A stretch of 64,000 nucleotides of DNA from Hydra vulgaris (Eukaryota > Cnidaria > Hydrozoa > Anthoathecata > Hydridae), in the NCBI RefSeq assembly GCF_038396675.1, contig NC_088934.1, forward strand, positions 4,830,001 through 4,894,000. Direction: 5' to 3'. The notes under the pieces were generated by a model. That model was not told where the DNA came from, searched no databases, and saw nothing but the letters and a program-made list of their open reading frames with translations. Positions 37,575 to 48,544 of this stretch are shown piece by piece (position 1 is the first letter of the stretch; every line of letters starts with the position of its first letter). A program made the position numbers and the translations under genes.

Positions 37575-39208
37575 TTAAAATCCACATATCTCTTGAAAAA
37601 AACCAAGCAACTGCCCAAAACAAGATGGATATGATAAGTCCAATAAATAATACACAATAACTAAAATCACCACCATCTCACTGGTGCTGACTAATGGCTG
37701 AGTGTCCATCTCAAGACCGTGTCGACTCCTTATGCCATACTCCTTGTGATTAAAAATCACTTGAGGACCATAAGAACTTGGCACTCTAATGTATTCTCCA
37801 ATAGACTCACACTAAAAAATATATAATAGTATAATAGTAAAAAAATATTGCAAAAAAATATTGTGAAAATTTTTAAAGTACACATTCCAGTTTTTCACAT
37901 ACATTCCAGTTTAAAATCATTTTTGTGAAAGAATTAAACTGTTACAAAAAAAAAAGAGACAGAAAAAAAGTTATTTCATGGAAACATAGACATGCATGTT
38001 GTTTAATTCAAAATAAATTCTAATATTCAAGTGATAAACTTACATCCACTTTCATAAACAATTTATCACATGTCTTCTTGGAAATAAGTTTCTGCTGGAG
38101 CTTTAACAAATTATCAGTGTGGTTACCAGACTCTGGAGAAATCCAAAACAACATTGCTTGTATCTTGACTGTAGCATCCTTGAAATCAGCATAAAAACGA
38201 ATTGCTTCCTCCAGCATTAGTGTAGGAGCAAAACCAATTCTCTTTGGTATCACACTGAATGTCTCATTATTAAATAGTTGTCTATTTAAAATGGACAAGG
38301 TTGGCTGTGAAGGTTTTTTTTTTTTTAATTCATTCTAAAATGAAAAGTACTCTTCGATTTTAAACATACAAGAGCTATAAAAACTACTCTAATAAAAATC
38401 GGAATAAATTAAGAGAAAAACTATTTACAAGAATATCTAAATAATATAAATATTGCTTAAATACATAAATTATATTTTTCTTACTTCAACATCGTTTAAT
38501 AGCTGTTCTTGATTAGCTACCGATTCAGTCACAACAGGTTTAAGTTTCCTATTGTTATTTGAAACAGAAACCTGTGGAAGTCTTTTCACCTTTAAGCTGT
38601 GACACTTGGTATACTGTCGTTGTCGAAAATTGTTTGGAAACTTTTTAAAAATGAGATCCTAACATAACCAAAATATAGTTTTATAGTTAATAAAAAAAAA
38701 AGTAATAGCAAATTCATGAGGCTGCTTGCTAAACAAACATTAATGCATAAATTGTCAAATAAAACTTTAAAAAATATTAACTTTTAAAATTTACTTATTA
38801 ATAATACATAATGCATAAATGATTATCTATTTACACCAAAAAGTACATGAACTTAAAAAGAATAAAATCTTTAAATGCAAAATTAATACTATCACTTTTA
38901 GTATGAACTAATTGGACTAACAAATACATTATTAAACGTAATATTTCACTTACCCATCGTTGACCATAACAAGGATATAAGCCAAGACTTTAACTTTGAA
39001 AAAAATATTTGTGCAGAAGAATTCTATTTTCAATGATAGCATGAGTTGGAATATGGGAGAGGCAGAATGATAACAGACAAGCCATTAACTCTCTGGCCAC
39101 AATCATATCTTCTACTACAGAGTTGCTGCTAGCAAATTGTTTAATGTGTGGAGGAAAGTAATTAATGAGTTGTTGTCTAACGTCACCAATAAAAGGAATT
39201 TTATCAAT
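37575..39208 (-). pseudogene. second CMC-transposon gene: four exons, one nonsense codon
   Basis: Four minus-strand exons with clean GT-AG boundaries, all phase 0: 39208-38954 (acceptor TTTAG; IDKIPFIGDVRQQLINYFPP ... YGQRW, donor TGG|GTAAGT), 38658-38485 (DLIFKKFPNNFRQRQYTKCH ..., donor GAA|GTAAG), 38334-38044 (NELKKKKPSQPTLSILNRQL ..., donor GAT|GTAAGT) and 37811-37575 (CESIGEYIRVPSSYGPQVIF ... LLGFFQEICGF then TAA). Joined they give a continuous frame of about 313 codons apart from one TAA at 38990-38992 (context QS-stop-SLGLY). No start codon exon was found. It may be the C-terminal or alternative 3' part of the transposase transcript, or an independent accessory protein. Basic FRQRQYTK and KVKRLP segments suggest nucleic-acid binding; no family recognised. 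Confidence 0.65.
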
Positions 39209-39355
39209 CTAAATCAATATGCAAGTAGATATTAATACCATAATATTAGGAGAAAGTCGTTATTAAACTTGACAGGGTAAAATCTTCAAATAAAAAAATG
39301 TAAATTTATTTTTATAATAAAAAATTTAGAACAAGTTATAAACTATAACATTTAA

Positions 39356-39435
39356 TGATCAAGTGCTTCGTAAGTCAAAAAATGTTTTTCATCAATATCA
39401 GGATGTAAGCCTGACAATGGCACCACCTATATAAA
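39356..39435 (-). pseudogene. possible terminal exon of the CMC transposase
   Basis: After acceptor ATATAG the minus strand reads VVPLSGLHPDIDEKHFLTYE then ALDH and TAA. Only this frame is open. A phase-0 donor would be required upstream; the only in-frame candidate near 39830 (ATT|GTACCC) is weak, so the link to the upstream exon is uncertain. Confidence 0.4.
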
Positions 39436-39534
39436 ACTCAATTAACCGCCTATATAAAACTCAATTAACTTTAAAAAAAATAAAGAAGTATAAATTCCAA
39501 ATATTGAAAAAAAGCTATACAAACATATATTACA

Positions 39535-39539
<5 letters not shown>

Positions 39540-39612
<73 letters not shown>

Positions 39613-39718
39613 GTAAAATAACATTTACAAACTCAGTCTAAAATAATTTGTGACAATATTATAAAATTAAGCAAAATAACATTTACAAACTCAGTCTAAA
39701 ATAATTTGTGACAATATT
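39540..39718. repeat. (TA)n tract and a 58-bp tandem duplication
   Basis: TA run to 39604, then a 58-bp unit (ATAAAATTAAGTAAAATAAC...) twice, at 39603-39660 and 39661-39718, differing mainly at one base (AAGT/AAGC). It lies in the presumed intron or spacer between the two exon groups. Confidence 0.92.
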
Positions 39719-39808
39719 ATTCTTGCAGTAAATTTTAGGTTGTATTTTCTCACTCTGTAAATAGGTGCATATGTACTTTATGAATGACTCCTAACTGTAT
39801 TTAGCTAT

Positions 39809-42359
39809 TTAATTACAAGTAATATATGGAAGTGCTGGGGGTACAATATAGATGTTACCAGCCTCTTTAAAGTAAAATGCAGGCCAAGGAAAAGGAATAT
39901 TTTCTGTTAAAATAGGTGTTAAAGGAATATTAATATCTTCAATACCACTAAAAAATCCTCTTATCTCATCATATGCAACAGATTGGAGCTGTGTTGTAAT
40001 AAAAAATTTTTTGTCACCTATTACTTGAATCTCCTTAATTATATAAACAAGAAATTGTAAACCACTATTAAACCACAAACATGACCCAAGACAATATTTA
40101 ATACCATTAACCTGAATACGAGATATTACATTTTTCCTAAAAGTTACTTGATCTAATTCACAGAGAACTCCATTATTCAACTCACCAGTAGAACTGTAAA
40201 AAGATGATACAGTGTTTAAAATCATTCCCTTTAGGGCTGTATATGGCAAATTTTTAAAATTAAAATGTCTGATATTTTTAATTACTTGGTGTTTTCTCTC
40301 AAATCCCATGCACATGTGATATCGTAGAGGACCAAATTGTCTGGATTGATGTGGATGATGTATGAGAAAATGAAGCTTAGGTATAAATTTTTCTGGATTT
40401 CCATAAAAAGTGTATGATAAGCAGCTATTTTTTCCTCTGAGCAAAATAAATAAGCATCAGTTGTAATTGGAGAAAGACATAATTGAAGTATATGAAGAAG
40501 TTTAATTAGGCATGAAAAATGAAGATCAACCACAGTGGTTCTCAAAAAAATAGGCAAAACACGGCAAAGAGATAGCACCGGAGCACTTCCAAATTTGCCC
40601 TTAATAACTAAATCGACTATTACAGGTGGTTTTTCACTGTCCAGTGGATACTGAAAGCACTTTACAAAGTCATTTAAGCTATCTAGTGTAAATAAACCTT
40701 GAAAAACAGCGTTATTTAAGTAAAGTTCTATCTGTAAAGGTATTACACCTTCTAACAAATCATGCATGGGATCAAAAAGCACTTGTTTTGTGACATCAAA
40801 ATTTCTAATTTCTGATAAAATGCTTGCAGAATGAACACCATACAATTTTGACCATTTTTGACGTTGTTTGGGAGGTAGAAGTGGATTATCAAGTTCTTGG
40901 ACTCTTATCTTATGTTCTTCTATATCACGAACAATACACTGAGAATGTCTATTGTGAGTAAGCATATCTGAACGAGTAGAATTACAAACTCGACAACACC
41001 TAAGAACCTTCCTGTTAAAGCCTTCCTTAAAACCAGCAATTGCATTACATGCTAACGAATCACCAATGAAGTTCTTCAATTTAACTGTGAATCGCTTACC
41101 TTTAGTATCGGTTAGAGTTGAGGAATCAAATAAAGATAGCTCATTTAGAGATTGAACTAAATCAAGTAGAAGTGATTTCATGAAGATTTTATTTTTAATT
41201 GATTTAGAACCAGTTATTGATAAGGGAAATATTGAAAAAGTTTTACTGAGGCTATAATCAGCTACATTTAACAACTGAAAATACAAAACCCACAACTTAT
41301 GGTTTCCTCTCGATTTACCTATTGGATTGGTAATACCTAAATCATCTGAAAACAATGAAATCAATATTTCAGAAGAATTTTCTAAACACTTATCATATTC
41401 AGGGGATATCAAAATAAACTTAAGTATTTCTTTAAATGAAATATAGGATCCCTGTAAGCCATTTTCAGAAATAGATTCAACTTTTGGTACATTGAAAGCA
41501 TTTTTAAAGTACTGCTTTCTTAAATATTCTGCTGATAATTGCTGGCAAATTGTAGATAGCTCTTCTTTTGGTGTGTTATCAGTTAAAATATCTTTTAAAT
41601 TTGAAAAAATAATATTGACTACATTTTCAGAACATCTATATTTTCCTCTCAGGTGTAGAGCTAATGCACCAAGCTTTCTATTCTCTGTTGGAATCTCAAT
41701 GTCAATTTCTTCAACTGTGTCATCAATTTCTTCAACATCTTCAATCATAGTAATTGGAATGAAACAGTTTTTATAATGAAGTTGAAAACCTCTAACACTT
41801 TTAAATTTAGTAAAACAATTATTGCATACTACTGAACCTCCATGACCATGTAATTTAAGATGAGATATCATTATATAAGGTCTATATGTTTTAAAATCAC
41901 AAATACAACAATTTAACCTTACTTTTTGGATTGCATTTGTTAGTGGATTAGATGCAAAAGCCACTTGAACAGTATAAGATAGTTGACTGGAAATGCCTGT
42001 CAATGAAGACTGTGAAAACCCACGTTTTTGAGCTAAAGCTTCTTGAATAAATACTGGTTAAGATACATCGGCTGCGCTCTCTAAATTTGATTGGTCACTA
42101 GATTGTTAGTGTGAAGTAGGTGTCTCATCATAAGTCAATAGTGGAGGATTGGATGAATGCTTTGAACAATATTCTGCTGGTAAACATGATGACATTTGGC
42201 AGAAAGAGCTTGAATAAAGTTTAGACACTGGCAAAGACATGGCCTCAACTTCCAGATTTTGCTCATTTAGAATGGCAACAAAAGTATCTTCATCCACATT
42301 ACATCCATTCCATGTGATTCCACAAATGTTCCCACTTGTACTAGCAAACTTCTTTGAAA
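39809..42359 (-). pseudogene. CMC-type transposase, main exon (two stops, one frameshift)
   Basis: Begins after acceptor TTTTAG at 42359 in phase 1, joining exon 42956-42869 as NNV|SKKFASTSGNI. Reading onward: an N-terminal ubiquitin-like segment ending VDEDTFVAIL, a Ser-rich linker with in-frame TAA at PTSH-stop-QSSDQ and DVS-stop-PVFIQ, then a C2H2 finger (CCICDFKTYRPYIMISHLKLH) and a CxxC/HxxxxC partner (CNNCFTKFKSVRGFQLHYKNC), acidic EDVEEIDDTVEEIDIE, GDSLACNAIAGF, CCRVCNSTR, then the family signature FDPMHDLLEGVIPLQIELYL. A one-base frameshift in an A-run near 40390 separates this from IPKLHFLIHHP, FGPLRYHMCMGFERKHQ and FNFKNLPYTALKGM, conserved C-terminal blocks. The frame ends at PYITCN, TAA at 39809. 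Open stretches are 42003-40282 and 40444-39809. Cuts and pastes the element when intact; which Asp/Glu are catalytic is not certain. Confidence 0.75.
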
Positions 42360-42868
42360 CTAAAATGAAAACATAACTTTAAATAAAAACACAACTTTGA
42401 AACTAAAATAAAAACAAAACATAATTTTTCTTCAGATCTGTCTTTTTTGTAGGCTCTAAGAATATTTCAAATTTATTTAAAAAATTAGTTTAAATGAGTT
42501 TAAAAAATTAGTTTAAATGAGTTTAAAAAATTAAAAAGGTAATATGGGGTAACTTTGACACCAGAATTCGACAACCCCACTTAAAAGCAGCAACTTAAAA
42601 TAAAACATAATAAAATAAAAAAAATATATATGTGTATAAATAAAGATATATTTTATATATTATATTGAAATGTTTTGCAGTCTGCTTTTAAAGTTACTCT
42701 ATGAAAACTTGATTAAGAATTAAAATGAAAATATTAAATAGCATGCATATACATTTGCAAAAATTTTACTTAGGCAAAATATTACGTAAAAATTTTATAT
42801 TATTCTTAACAATCTATAAACATTATTAAATGTGTATTTCTGAAATTTTTAAAAATAAATATGCATAC

Positions 42869-42985
42869 CATTATTTAAAAAATCAATAATACTGCTATTA
42901 TTAGCAATAACAATTTTTCGTTTGCCAAGGTACTTAACAAGAACAGCTTTGACCATTTTATCTTCTTCTTTGTTATTTCTTTTCT
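42869..42985 (-). CDS. CMC transposase exon 1: PB1/CIDE-N-like N-terminus
   Basis: Minus-strand exon ending in donor AATG|GTATGC at 42868-42867, phase 1. ATG complement at 42954-42956 gives MVKAVLVKYLGKRKIVIANN then SSIIDFLNN and splices into V-SKKFASTSGNICGITWNG, CNVDEDTFVAIL. Together the pattern (VKYxGKRKxVxx, SxxDFLxxVxxKF, DxxGxxVDEDxFxxIL) resembles PB1 and CIDE-N ubiquitin-like interaction domains. A possible acceptor (ACTAG) at 42986-42987 would extend the frame by KRNNKEEDK, so the ATG might be internal to a longer protein. Other members of this transposon protein group also have an N-terminal domain of this kind, as far as I recall. Confidence 0.55.
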
Positions 42986-43122
42986 AGTTACAATATAAAT
43001 TATGAAAGTAATGATATTAACCATATTTTGTATAAATATTATTTTGTGGTAATAATAAGGCACATTAACTAATCAAATTAAAATAACAATAAGGCACATT
43101 AACAATAATATTATATAAGTTA

Positions 43123-43448
<326 letters not shown>

Positions 43449-43817
43449 ATGCATTATGGTATATATTTCAATGATTTATAAATCATTGAATTTTGCTACA
43501 AATAATCAACCTTGTCTTATTTCTTATAAAAAATCCTCGTGCAACAATTAAACAATTTTCAAAGATACTTTCAACTCGCGCTTTTTTTACAAATACTTTT
43601 ATGATGTCATATTATAAGGTGATGACATATTTCCAACCAACATAACGGTTAACATAACGGTTAATCAAACACATTACATTTGTATACAAATATACAAATA
43701 ACTTTGGCCAACACAACGCTTTAGACAGATTAATTACTAATATAACGGAAAACATAACGCCAAACTTTTCATTTAGCGTTATGTAACCGTTATGTTAGCG
43801 TTAGATTTTTTGCTGTG

Positions 43818-44760
43818 TATTACAAATTACAAATTATCGAAGATGAAAAAGATTGTAACAAATTTATTTTACAAGATGTGATGAAGTACTGTGAAGAAAA
43901 AGATCCGTGGATTTTGCCAGTAACAAATAAGCTGAGAAATATACGTGAATATTAGGTAAAATAATCTCTGCTGAGAAGAATGCGCAGGTAAACAATATTA
44001 AATTTGAATACAAAATAGTAAGTTTTGTATATACATCCTAAACAAACACCAAGATCGACAATTAATTTGCACTCTAAAAGACGCAAATAACAGAACAACT
44101 ATTGATTATAAAAAGACATACAATAAATTAAAAGGTTGCTTTTACTCAGTATTTGATGAAGAGCTTATGTCAATGTCAATGTTTAACAAGTTGCATACAT
44201 CTTTCTATAAAACTAATGCTGACGATATTAAGATCATTGGAGTTATCAAGACGTCAGAAGATGCTAATCTCCATCAAAAAGCTATTGATGAAACAATTCT
44301 GTGGTGTAAAAAACGGTATCTAAAATTAATTTGAAAAAAAAGCAAAGCCATGCAATTTAATTGTAGTAAAACTAAGTCTGACGCATTTTATATCTGAATA
44401 GAGAGGCCAAGGAGAAAATCGAATCCTTTTCGAGAGAGATTTTGGAATTCTGATTTCCGATGATTTTAAACAAGAAAAATCAAGCTAGATCAGCTGCTGC
44501 TAAAACAAATAAAGTATTTGGTACTTGTAAAATTTTTTAAAGTACAGGTTTTCTCTCTGAAAGTCGCGTTACACTACCTATGTCCGCCTACACCTTGACT
44601 TTGCCACGCAAGCATGGTCGCTCTATTTAAAAAAGGATGTTCGTACGATTGAGCCCGTTTAAAAAAGAGCAACAGAACAAATATCTAAAAAAGCACAAAA
44701 CCATAAAACAAGAGATTCAAGAGATATTCATGTTTGACGACACTCAAATAATGCTCATGT
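43818..44760 (+). pseudogene. LINE reverse transcriptase region, 3' part of the interrupted LINE
   Basis: After the TA duplication the plus strand reads IIEDEKDCNKFILQDVMKYC, KDPWILPVTNKLRNIREY, then FDEELMSMSMFNKLHTSFYK, TNADDIKIIGVIKTSEDANL and HQKAIDETILWCKKRYLKLI followed by KSKAMQFNCSKTKS. NADDIKIIG is the (Y/F)ADD catalytic box with the two Asp retained, and the WCKKxYLKLNxxKCKAM context is typical of CR1/I-like RT. The remainder to 44760 is stop-rich RT tail. Orientation and element order match the EN fragment at 35765, supporting one LINE split by the CMC transposon. Confidence 0.7.
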
Positions 44761-44899
44761 TTGACAACACTTAAATTAAGAAGGAAAAGAGTTGATCTTA
44801 ATCAATATTTTATGTTCATCCTTTGTTACAACCTCTTCACATAGAAAAATGAGCCGTAACCTGATTGTTCGCTAAGAGCAAATTTTTTTTTTTGTTGTT

Positions 44900-45080
44900 T
44901 ATTTTTTTAAATGTCCCAAGAAGTCCTAGCGGTCTTGTCACAGAGCACCGCGGAAGTGCATTCAACCAGGAATTTCAGGCCTCCTTCCTTACCGTGACGC
45001 GAAAATATGTCCAAAGCTCGTTTTGAACCTGAATCTCCTGCTTATAAAGCAAGCGCTCTAACCACTGCGCCACGGCCACA
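44900..45080 (-). mobile_element. tRNA-derived SINE, minus strand
   Basis: Minus-strand head GGCCGTGGCGCAGTGGTTAG with A box TGGCGCAGTGG, B box GGTTCAAAAC (complement of 45023-45032), and body GACAAGACCGCTAGGACTTC matching the SINE at 19869 (GATAAGACCGTAAGGACTTC). It ends in a T-run on the plus strand, that is an A-rich 3' end. The head is close to a real tRNA but the B box and stems are imperfect. Confidence 0.85.
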
Positions 45081-45658
45081 ACAATGGTCCAGCGAATCAA
45101 ACTCGTGCTCATAAGGAAAGATTGAAATGTACTTTAGCGCTAGGATTCTATAGCGCCAAAACTTCTTTACCCTTTGGCTTGTTAAAATATGGAATAAATT
45201 AATTCAGAAAGAATTAACATTTTGAGGACAGTGGGATATATTTGTCCCATTCATTATAATACGCATGATTCTTCCCACGTTTCCACGCATGATTCTTCCA
45301 ACGTTTGTTATGTGAAATAATTATGTTAGTTGATCAATCTTTCGATACTGCAGTTAGCAGTATCGAAATACTACTGATTTAAATTAGTAGCATGAAGTTA
45401 AGTTAATTTAACAATGTAGGTTGTTTAAAAATTACGGCATATCTAATCACTAACTATTACAGTTACCAGAGCATAGCATATGCTTCGTATTGTCTGTAAG
45501 CCTTCTTGTAAGGTTTTAGTATTTGTGACTAGTTACTGTAGTCTACCAATACTTTGTCCAGTCATAAAAAATAAATCTGCAGGTTTTCTGTTGGCATTTC
45601 TGGCAGATTTTCTGTTAAGGTATTAGAATGAAAGCAAGAATGACGCAGCTTTTGAAGT

Positions 45659-45950
45659 TTAACGTGCATTACTAATATTAGGAATTTTTTGAAAGTTAAC
45701 AAGTAGAAAATATCCTTTTTCTTCATAGATTTTGAACACAAGTGTCAAACGATGCAAGAGTTTAATGTCATCTTTCCAGCTTGACTTATCGGCAATCATT
45801 TCCGTTCCTTTCACAAGGTTTTCTAACAATTCCTTACAATTGTTCATTAACTGAGATACAAAAGGATACTCAATGTTTGGAGGAAGTACATCATTGCGAG
45901 AATATTCAGATGGTAGGTTTATTTTGTCACATGCTTATATAAGTGCATCA
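45659..45950 (-). pseudogene. orphan exon-like coding segment, unknown family
   Basis: Minus-strand reading CDKINLPSEYSRNDVLPPNI then EYPFVSQLMNNCKELLENLV, KGTEMIADKSSWKDDIKLLH, RLTLVFKIYEEKGYFLLVNF and a stop at 45659. One TAA interrupts it upstream of CDKIN. The amino-acid composition is balanced (charged, few AT-codon artefacts), unlike most frames here, so it was probably a real exon or a transposon protein segment. I do not recognise the family. A further coding-like stretch (SARNANRKPADLFF) may follow to about 45560. Confidence 0.4.
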
Positions 45951-45959
45951 CATCTATAA

Positions 45960-46980
45960 GTAAAAATAAGATTAAAAAGCAAAACTTTGTAAACAAGTTT
46001 GAGAAAAATGTGAAAATGCAGACAATAGTCTGCATTTTCGACTTATTTTACGTTTAAGGAAATTAATCTTAAGTAACGCCAACGTATACAAGTTAATACA
46101 GTACGAAGTATTTCTTAATTTTTCACGTTTTAAAGTTTAATTTAAACTCAGACAGTAGAGATAAATAAACTATACTATCAAGTAGTTCCATCTTTTAATT
46201 ATTCTTTTGCAAAAGAAAATCTTCGTTTACCATTGTTGCATTGGCTACGTTGAACAAAGTTTTGAGATCGACATCTAGTTGAAGAGTAGATAATAAGACA
46301 CAATTACAGCTTAGATAAATTGACAGATTCAAAAAAGGTATCAATGTACATAAAAAGATTTATAAATAGAATTGAAAGTTTTAAGATATTATAATTGATA
46401 CTTTATACATAAGCACACATGTTTTTATAAAATGTAAATAGCATCAAGTATGATAAAATCAAAATAATAATACTTTAAACTTCAAAAAACAATAGGAAAA
46501 TGTAATGTTTAATTGCAGCTTGATAAAATAATTTTTTAGCAAAACATCAATTCGAAAAAAGGCATACTATTAAAATCTAAAATAAGCAAAATATTAAAAT
46601 AAATGATCAAATTTAATCTAAATAATATTAAGAACCACCAAATTAATTATAATTACAAAAAAAAATGAACACTAACTACTTTTTTTCTAAAATTAGTGAA
46701 ATTTTAAAATACTCTAACTTCGGTCATTCATGGATAAACAACGAAGTACACAATCAAAAGGAATGTTGTGAAATGTTGACACGTGAAAAATGTGACTGTG
46801 AATATGAACTAATGTTGCGAGTGTAAAATTTATCAATTAGGTAAAACAATGCAACTGTAAAATTTACCAAAATTAGGTATAATATTTGGCTTCAGAAGAT
46901 CAACTTTCATCGACAGAAGTAACGGCAAGCATACTAAAAAAAATGACAAACCATTTAAGTTGAGCAACAACATTAGGACA
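45960..46980. other. no gene recognised
   Basis: AT-rich. A perfect short dyad AATGCAGAC/AATAGTCTGCATT sits near 46015-46038. Confidence 0.5.
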
Positions 46981-46989
46981 TTTTAGTAA

Positions 46990-48020
46990 AAATATTAGTA
47001 TTCATGAGTGATATTGGTTTTAGTTTGACTAGACTTGAAATACTGTGTACTGTTAATAATTACTTGGTTAAATCAAATCAAATGTGTTATCAAGGTGGCG
47101 AAGTTACTCTTGTCTGGTATTATTCATTTATTAGACATCATTGTGATAAGCTATCGTTGAGAGCCTCAAATAATATGCCGTCATACCGAGCAATGTCAAC
47201 ACAGCCAGGCACTATTGATTGATGGTATTTATTAAAATTATATTTTTACATATAAATATACTTTATAATGAATTGTTTTTTAATAAAATAAAAAAAAGAA
47301 TTTTATAAACTGCTTAACCTATAGGACTTTAATGACCTACTTTATAATTTTTTAAAATTATTTAATCAAGGTTTGCACAAGTTTCTGATATGTACAATAT
47401 GCATGCATTATTGCAACGCAATAATGCATGCATTATTGCGTTGCAATAATGCAACGCAACGCAACTAGCCATTTTTAATTGCGATGAATCTGGCCTTCAA
47501 TATGATCAAGACAAATTTAAGGTAGTGTGTTGAAAAGGTTCAGAAGAGCCTAAAAAAACTATCAGTAGCAACGAAAAGGCTTCAATTATAATACTTGTTT
47601 GCTGCGATGCTTTTGGGACATTCTTGCCTGTTCATACTTTATTTCAAGGCCAAAGATTATATTATTTATGATGAGTTTGGATATTTATTTTAAGAAGAGT
47701 TTAAAAAAAATGCGCAAAGAAATTGGGAAAGTCCATATTTTACTTTTTGAATTATTTGAATTTTTATATTAATGTCCAAATGGCTTTTATCTCAGGATGG
47801 GCAAAACGGTGCTACCTATGGTTTCACACAATCTGGTTGGAAGGACCTGCTTTTGTTAGATGGTTTGAAAAGACATTTGTTCCATATTGCCGCAAGATTG
47901 AAGATTTCAAATTCCTTTTTGTAGAATCCCCTATACCTCAAATGTAGCGCTGGAACGAATTTACTTAGCAAATGAGGAGAGTATTATTATTTTCAAGCTA
48001 CCAGCACTAGGGTGCTCTGA
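46990..48020 (+). pseudogene. pogo/Tigger-like transposase relic
   Basis: Plus strand: MSDIGFSLTRLEILCTVNNY (start 47004), then VWYYSFIRHHCDKLSLRASN and PSYRAMSTQPGTID match the CENP-B-type helix-turn-helix end of pogo/Tigger transposases (WxxSFLxRHxELSLRKPxxLSxxRA). After a degenerate linker NCDESGLQYDQDKFKVVC (about 47479-47530; first DDE acid in the CDESG motif), KGSEEPKKTISSNEKASIII, CCDAFGTFLPVHTLFQG, then SGWAKRCYLWFHTIWLEGPA and FVRWFEKTFVPY, and ANEESIIIFKLPAL (family: LPxxTTHxLQPLD). Stops and frameshifts throughout. pogo elements use TA targets; ends not identified. Confidence 0.7.
47404..47453. repeat. 50-bp perfect palindrome
   Basis: TGCATTATTGCAACGCAATA and ATGCATGCAT centre: every base from 47404 to 47453 pairs with its mirror. 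It interrupts the pogo-like coding sequence between its DNA-binding and catalytic parts. Additional GCAACGCAAC copies follow. Confidence 0.92.
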
Positions 48021-48544
48021 AAAATTGTAAGTCAAAATTTTTTAGCTCCCTAGAAGTTTTCCCATTCTTTTCATCATAAAATAGAAGAAAAATCATACTT
48101 GAAGATTTAGAAATAACTGTGAGCCTTGCCACCACAAAGAAAATGTTTTTCATATTATTTAACATTGAAAATACTGTGAAAAAATTGTAACATTGAAAAT
48201 ATTACAATTTTTTTTTAAAATTTAGAAAAACTGTTGTATGTTCATTTAAACAAAAAACATAATGAAAAAAGTTCAGTAAGATTATTTTATAAAATTTAAA
48301 TATGCTAAATTAGTACTGATGTCTCTAAGAAAAAAAAAGTTTTTAAATGTTTCCCAGAGTTCCTTTTTTAAAATCTGGTACTTTTGTGTTTTTCAATAAC
48401 CTGTAACAGTTATTGTTTCTGTATTTCTTCTTTAGTTAAAATGTTTGCAAAGTCTGTGATGAGTTTCATGGCTCTTTCAGCAAGATCATTAACAACTTTT
48501 GCATGACGGATATACATAATTGCTTCTTGAAAATCACTACTTGT

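Noticed and set aside
41492..41776. 94-codon plus-strand frame
   Set aside because: Antisense shadow of the CMC transposase zinc-finger and acidic region.
38990..42120. A reassigned genetic code (TAA read as glutamine)
   Set aside because: TAA and TGA serve as ordinary terminators elsewhere in the window, the CAS exons contain no internal TAA, and other relics show mixed stops; point mutation is simpler.
44900..45080. A functional tRNA gene on the minus strand
   Set aside because: The head has good A and B boxes but the acceptor and T stems do not pair well, and it continues into a body shared with other SINE copies.
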